DNA from: Funneliformis mosseae | Taxonomy: Eukaryota; Glomeromycota; Glomeromycetes; Glomerales; Glomeraceae | Direction of reading: 5' to 3' | Assembly (NCBI GenBank): GCA_910592005.1 | Contig: CAJVPP010001455.1 | Coordinates: 1 to 19,869 of the forward strand | Length of the DNA: 19,869 nucleotides | In this document: piece by piece, positions 19,515-19,869 of the stretch | Layout of the letters: every line of letters starts with the position of its first letter | Position numbering within the stretch: position 1 is the first letter of the stretch | Program-made: the position numbers and the translations under genes | The notes under the pieces: model-generated | What the model was told of the DNA's origin: nothing | Seen by the model: only the letters and a program-made list of their open reading frames with translations | Databases searched by the model: none

Positions 19515-19548
<34 letters not shown>
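19514..19548. repeat. T19-A16 perfect palindrome
   Basis: A run of T directly followed by a run of A makes a 16-base perfect inverted repeat with almost no loop. Such tracts resist nucleosomes and are unstable in replication and cloning. Confidence 0.75.
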
Positions 19549-19750
19549 GAGAAAACACCCCAATTTTTATACATACTTTTTACATACTTTATACATTTAA
19601 ATCTGATAGAAAGTCCTTTCAAGTTCTCCTAGTTTTAGTAATCATTACATCATCTACTAAAGTTATTTTAGGAAAATTGGATTTTTATTTTTTTAAAAAA
19701 AATCCTTTTTAACTTTTCTCCGACAAAACTTGCAATAATTGCAATAAAAT

Positions 19751-19752
<2 letters not shown>

Positions 19753-19798
<46 letters not shown>
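19753..19798 (+). repeat. 46-base poly(T)
   Basis: This is an uninterrupted T run, the longest homopolymer in the window. It could be the poly(A) tail of a - strand retroposon, but no target duplication is visible near it. Its true length is uncertain because such runs are read poorly. Confidence 0.75.
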
Positions 19799-19800
<2 letters not shown>

Positions 19801-19869
19801 TTATTAAATTATTAAAAAAATTTTTTATTTTCAAAAAAATTTTTTTATTCAAAATTTAAAGATAAATAA

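Larger units (their letters stand above)
19056..19869. other. Terminal intergenic stretch
   Basis: There is no supported gene. A - strand frame of about 55 codons from an ATG near 19100 overlaps the F-box relic in another frame, and I regard it as chance. The part from 19240 to 19480 is slightly less AT-rich and may be the promoter of a gene outside the window. The end is dominated by homopolymers. Confidence 0.4.

Noticed and set aside
19753..19798. The poly(T) as the tail of a second - strand retroposon
   Set aside because: No target-site duplication or composition change was found that would define its other end inside the window.
1..19869. CRISPR array, bacterial operon or phage-like system
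   Set aside because: There are no regularly spaced direct repeats of CRISPR size. Genes contain spliceosomal introns, and no ribosome-binding-site pattern or operon layout is present.

Overview
The window reads as nuclear DNA of an AT-rich fungus. Genes have short GT-AG introns (about 80-180 bases), homopolymer T tracts are everywhere, and the products include F-box/WD40, PB1, Rxt3-like and arrestin-like proteins plus a mitochondrial ATP synthase beta presequence. The LINE-type reverse transcriptase remnant and the F-box family look most like those I know from arbuscular mycorrhizal fungi (Rhizophagus and relatives). That taxonomic call is inference from composition and family resemblance.

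There are two compartments. Bases 1 to about 9340 form a gene-poor, repeat-derived block. It holds a 74-bp TA-flanked mini-MITE, a 9-bp tandem repeat, one arm of an inverted repeat pair, a heavily decayed LINE (about 2560-5850), a 747-bp GC-richer retroposed insert with a perfect 15-bp target-site duplication, a 171-bp pogo/Tigger-like MITE, a decayed relic of the same palindromic family, and the second arm of the inverted repeat. The LINE's premature stops and its catalytic Asp-to-Asn changes can all be explained by C-to-T or G-to-A transitions.

Bases from about 9340 to the end form a gene compartment. On the + strand are a beta-TrCP-like F-box/WD40 gene (3 exons), a 5' fragment of the nuclear gene for mitochondrial ATP synthase beta (2 exons, then cut off), a 3-exon gene joining a PB1 domain to an Rxt3-like domain, and a single-exon alpha-arrestin-like gene with a Thr-Pro tract. 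On the - strand are a 4-exon coiled-coil protein of unknown function, an F-box-like gene with an unresolved 5' end, and a decayed relative of that F-box gene upstream. Two ubiquitin-adaptor types (F-box proteins and arrestin) occur here, but nothing shows that they act in one pathway.

The most interesting items are the PB1-Rxt3 architecture, the truncated intron-containing atp2 copy directly upstream of it, the transition-biased LINE decay, and the precisely bounded 747-bp retroposon of unknown origin.
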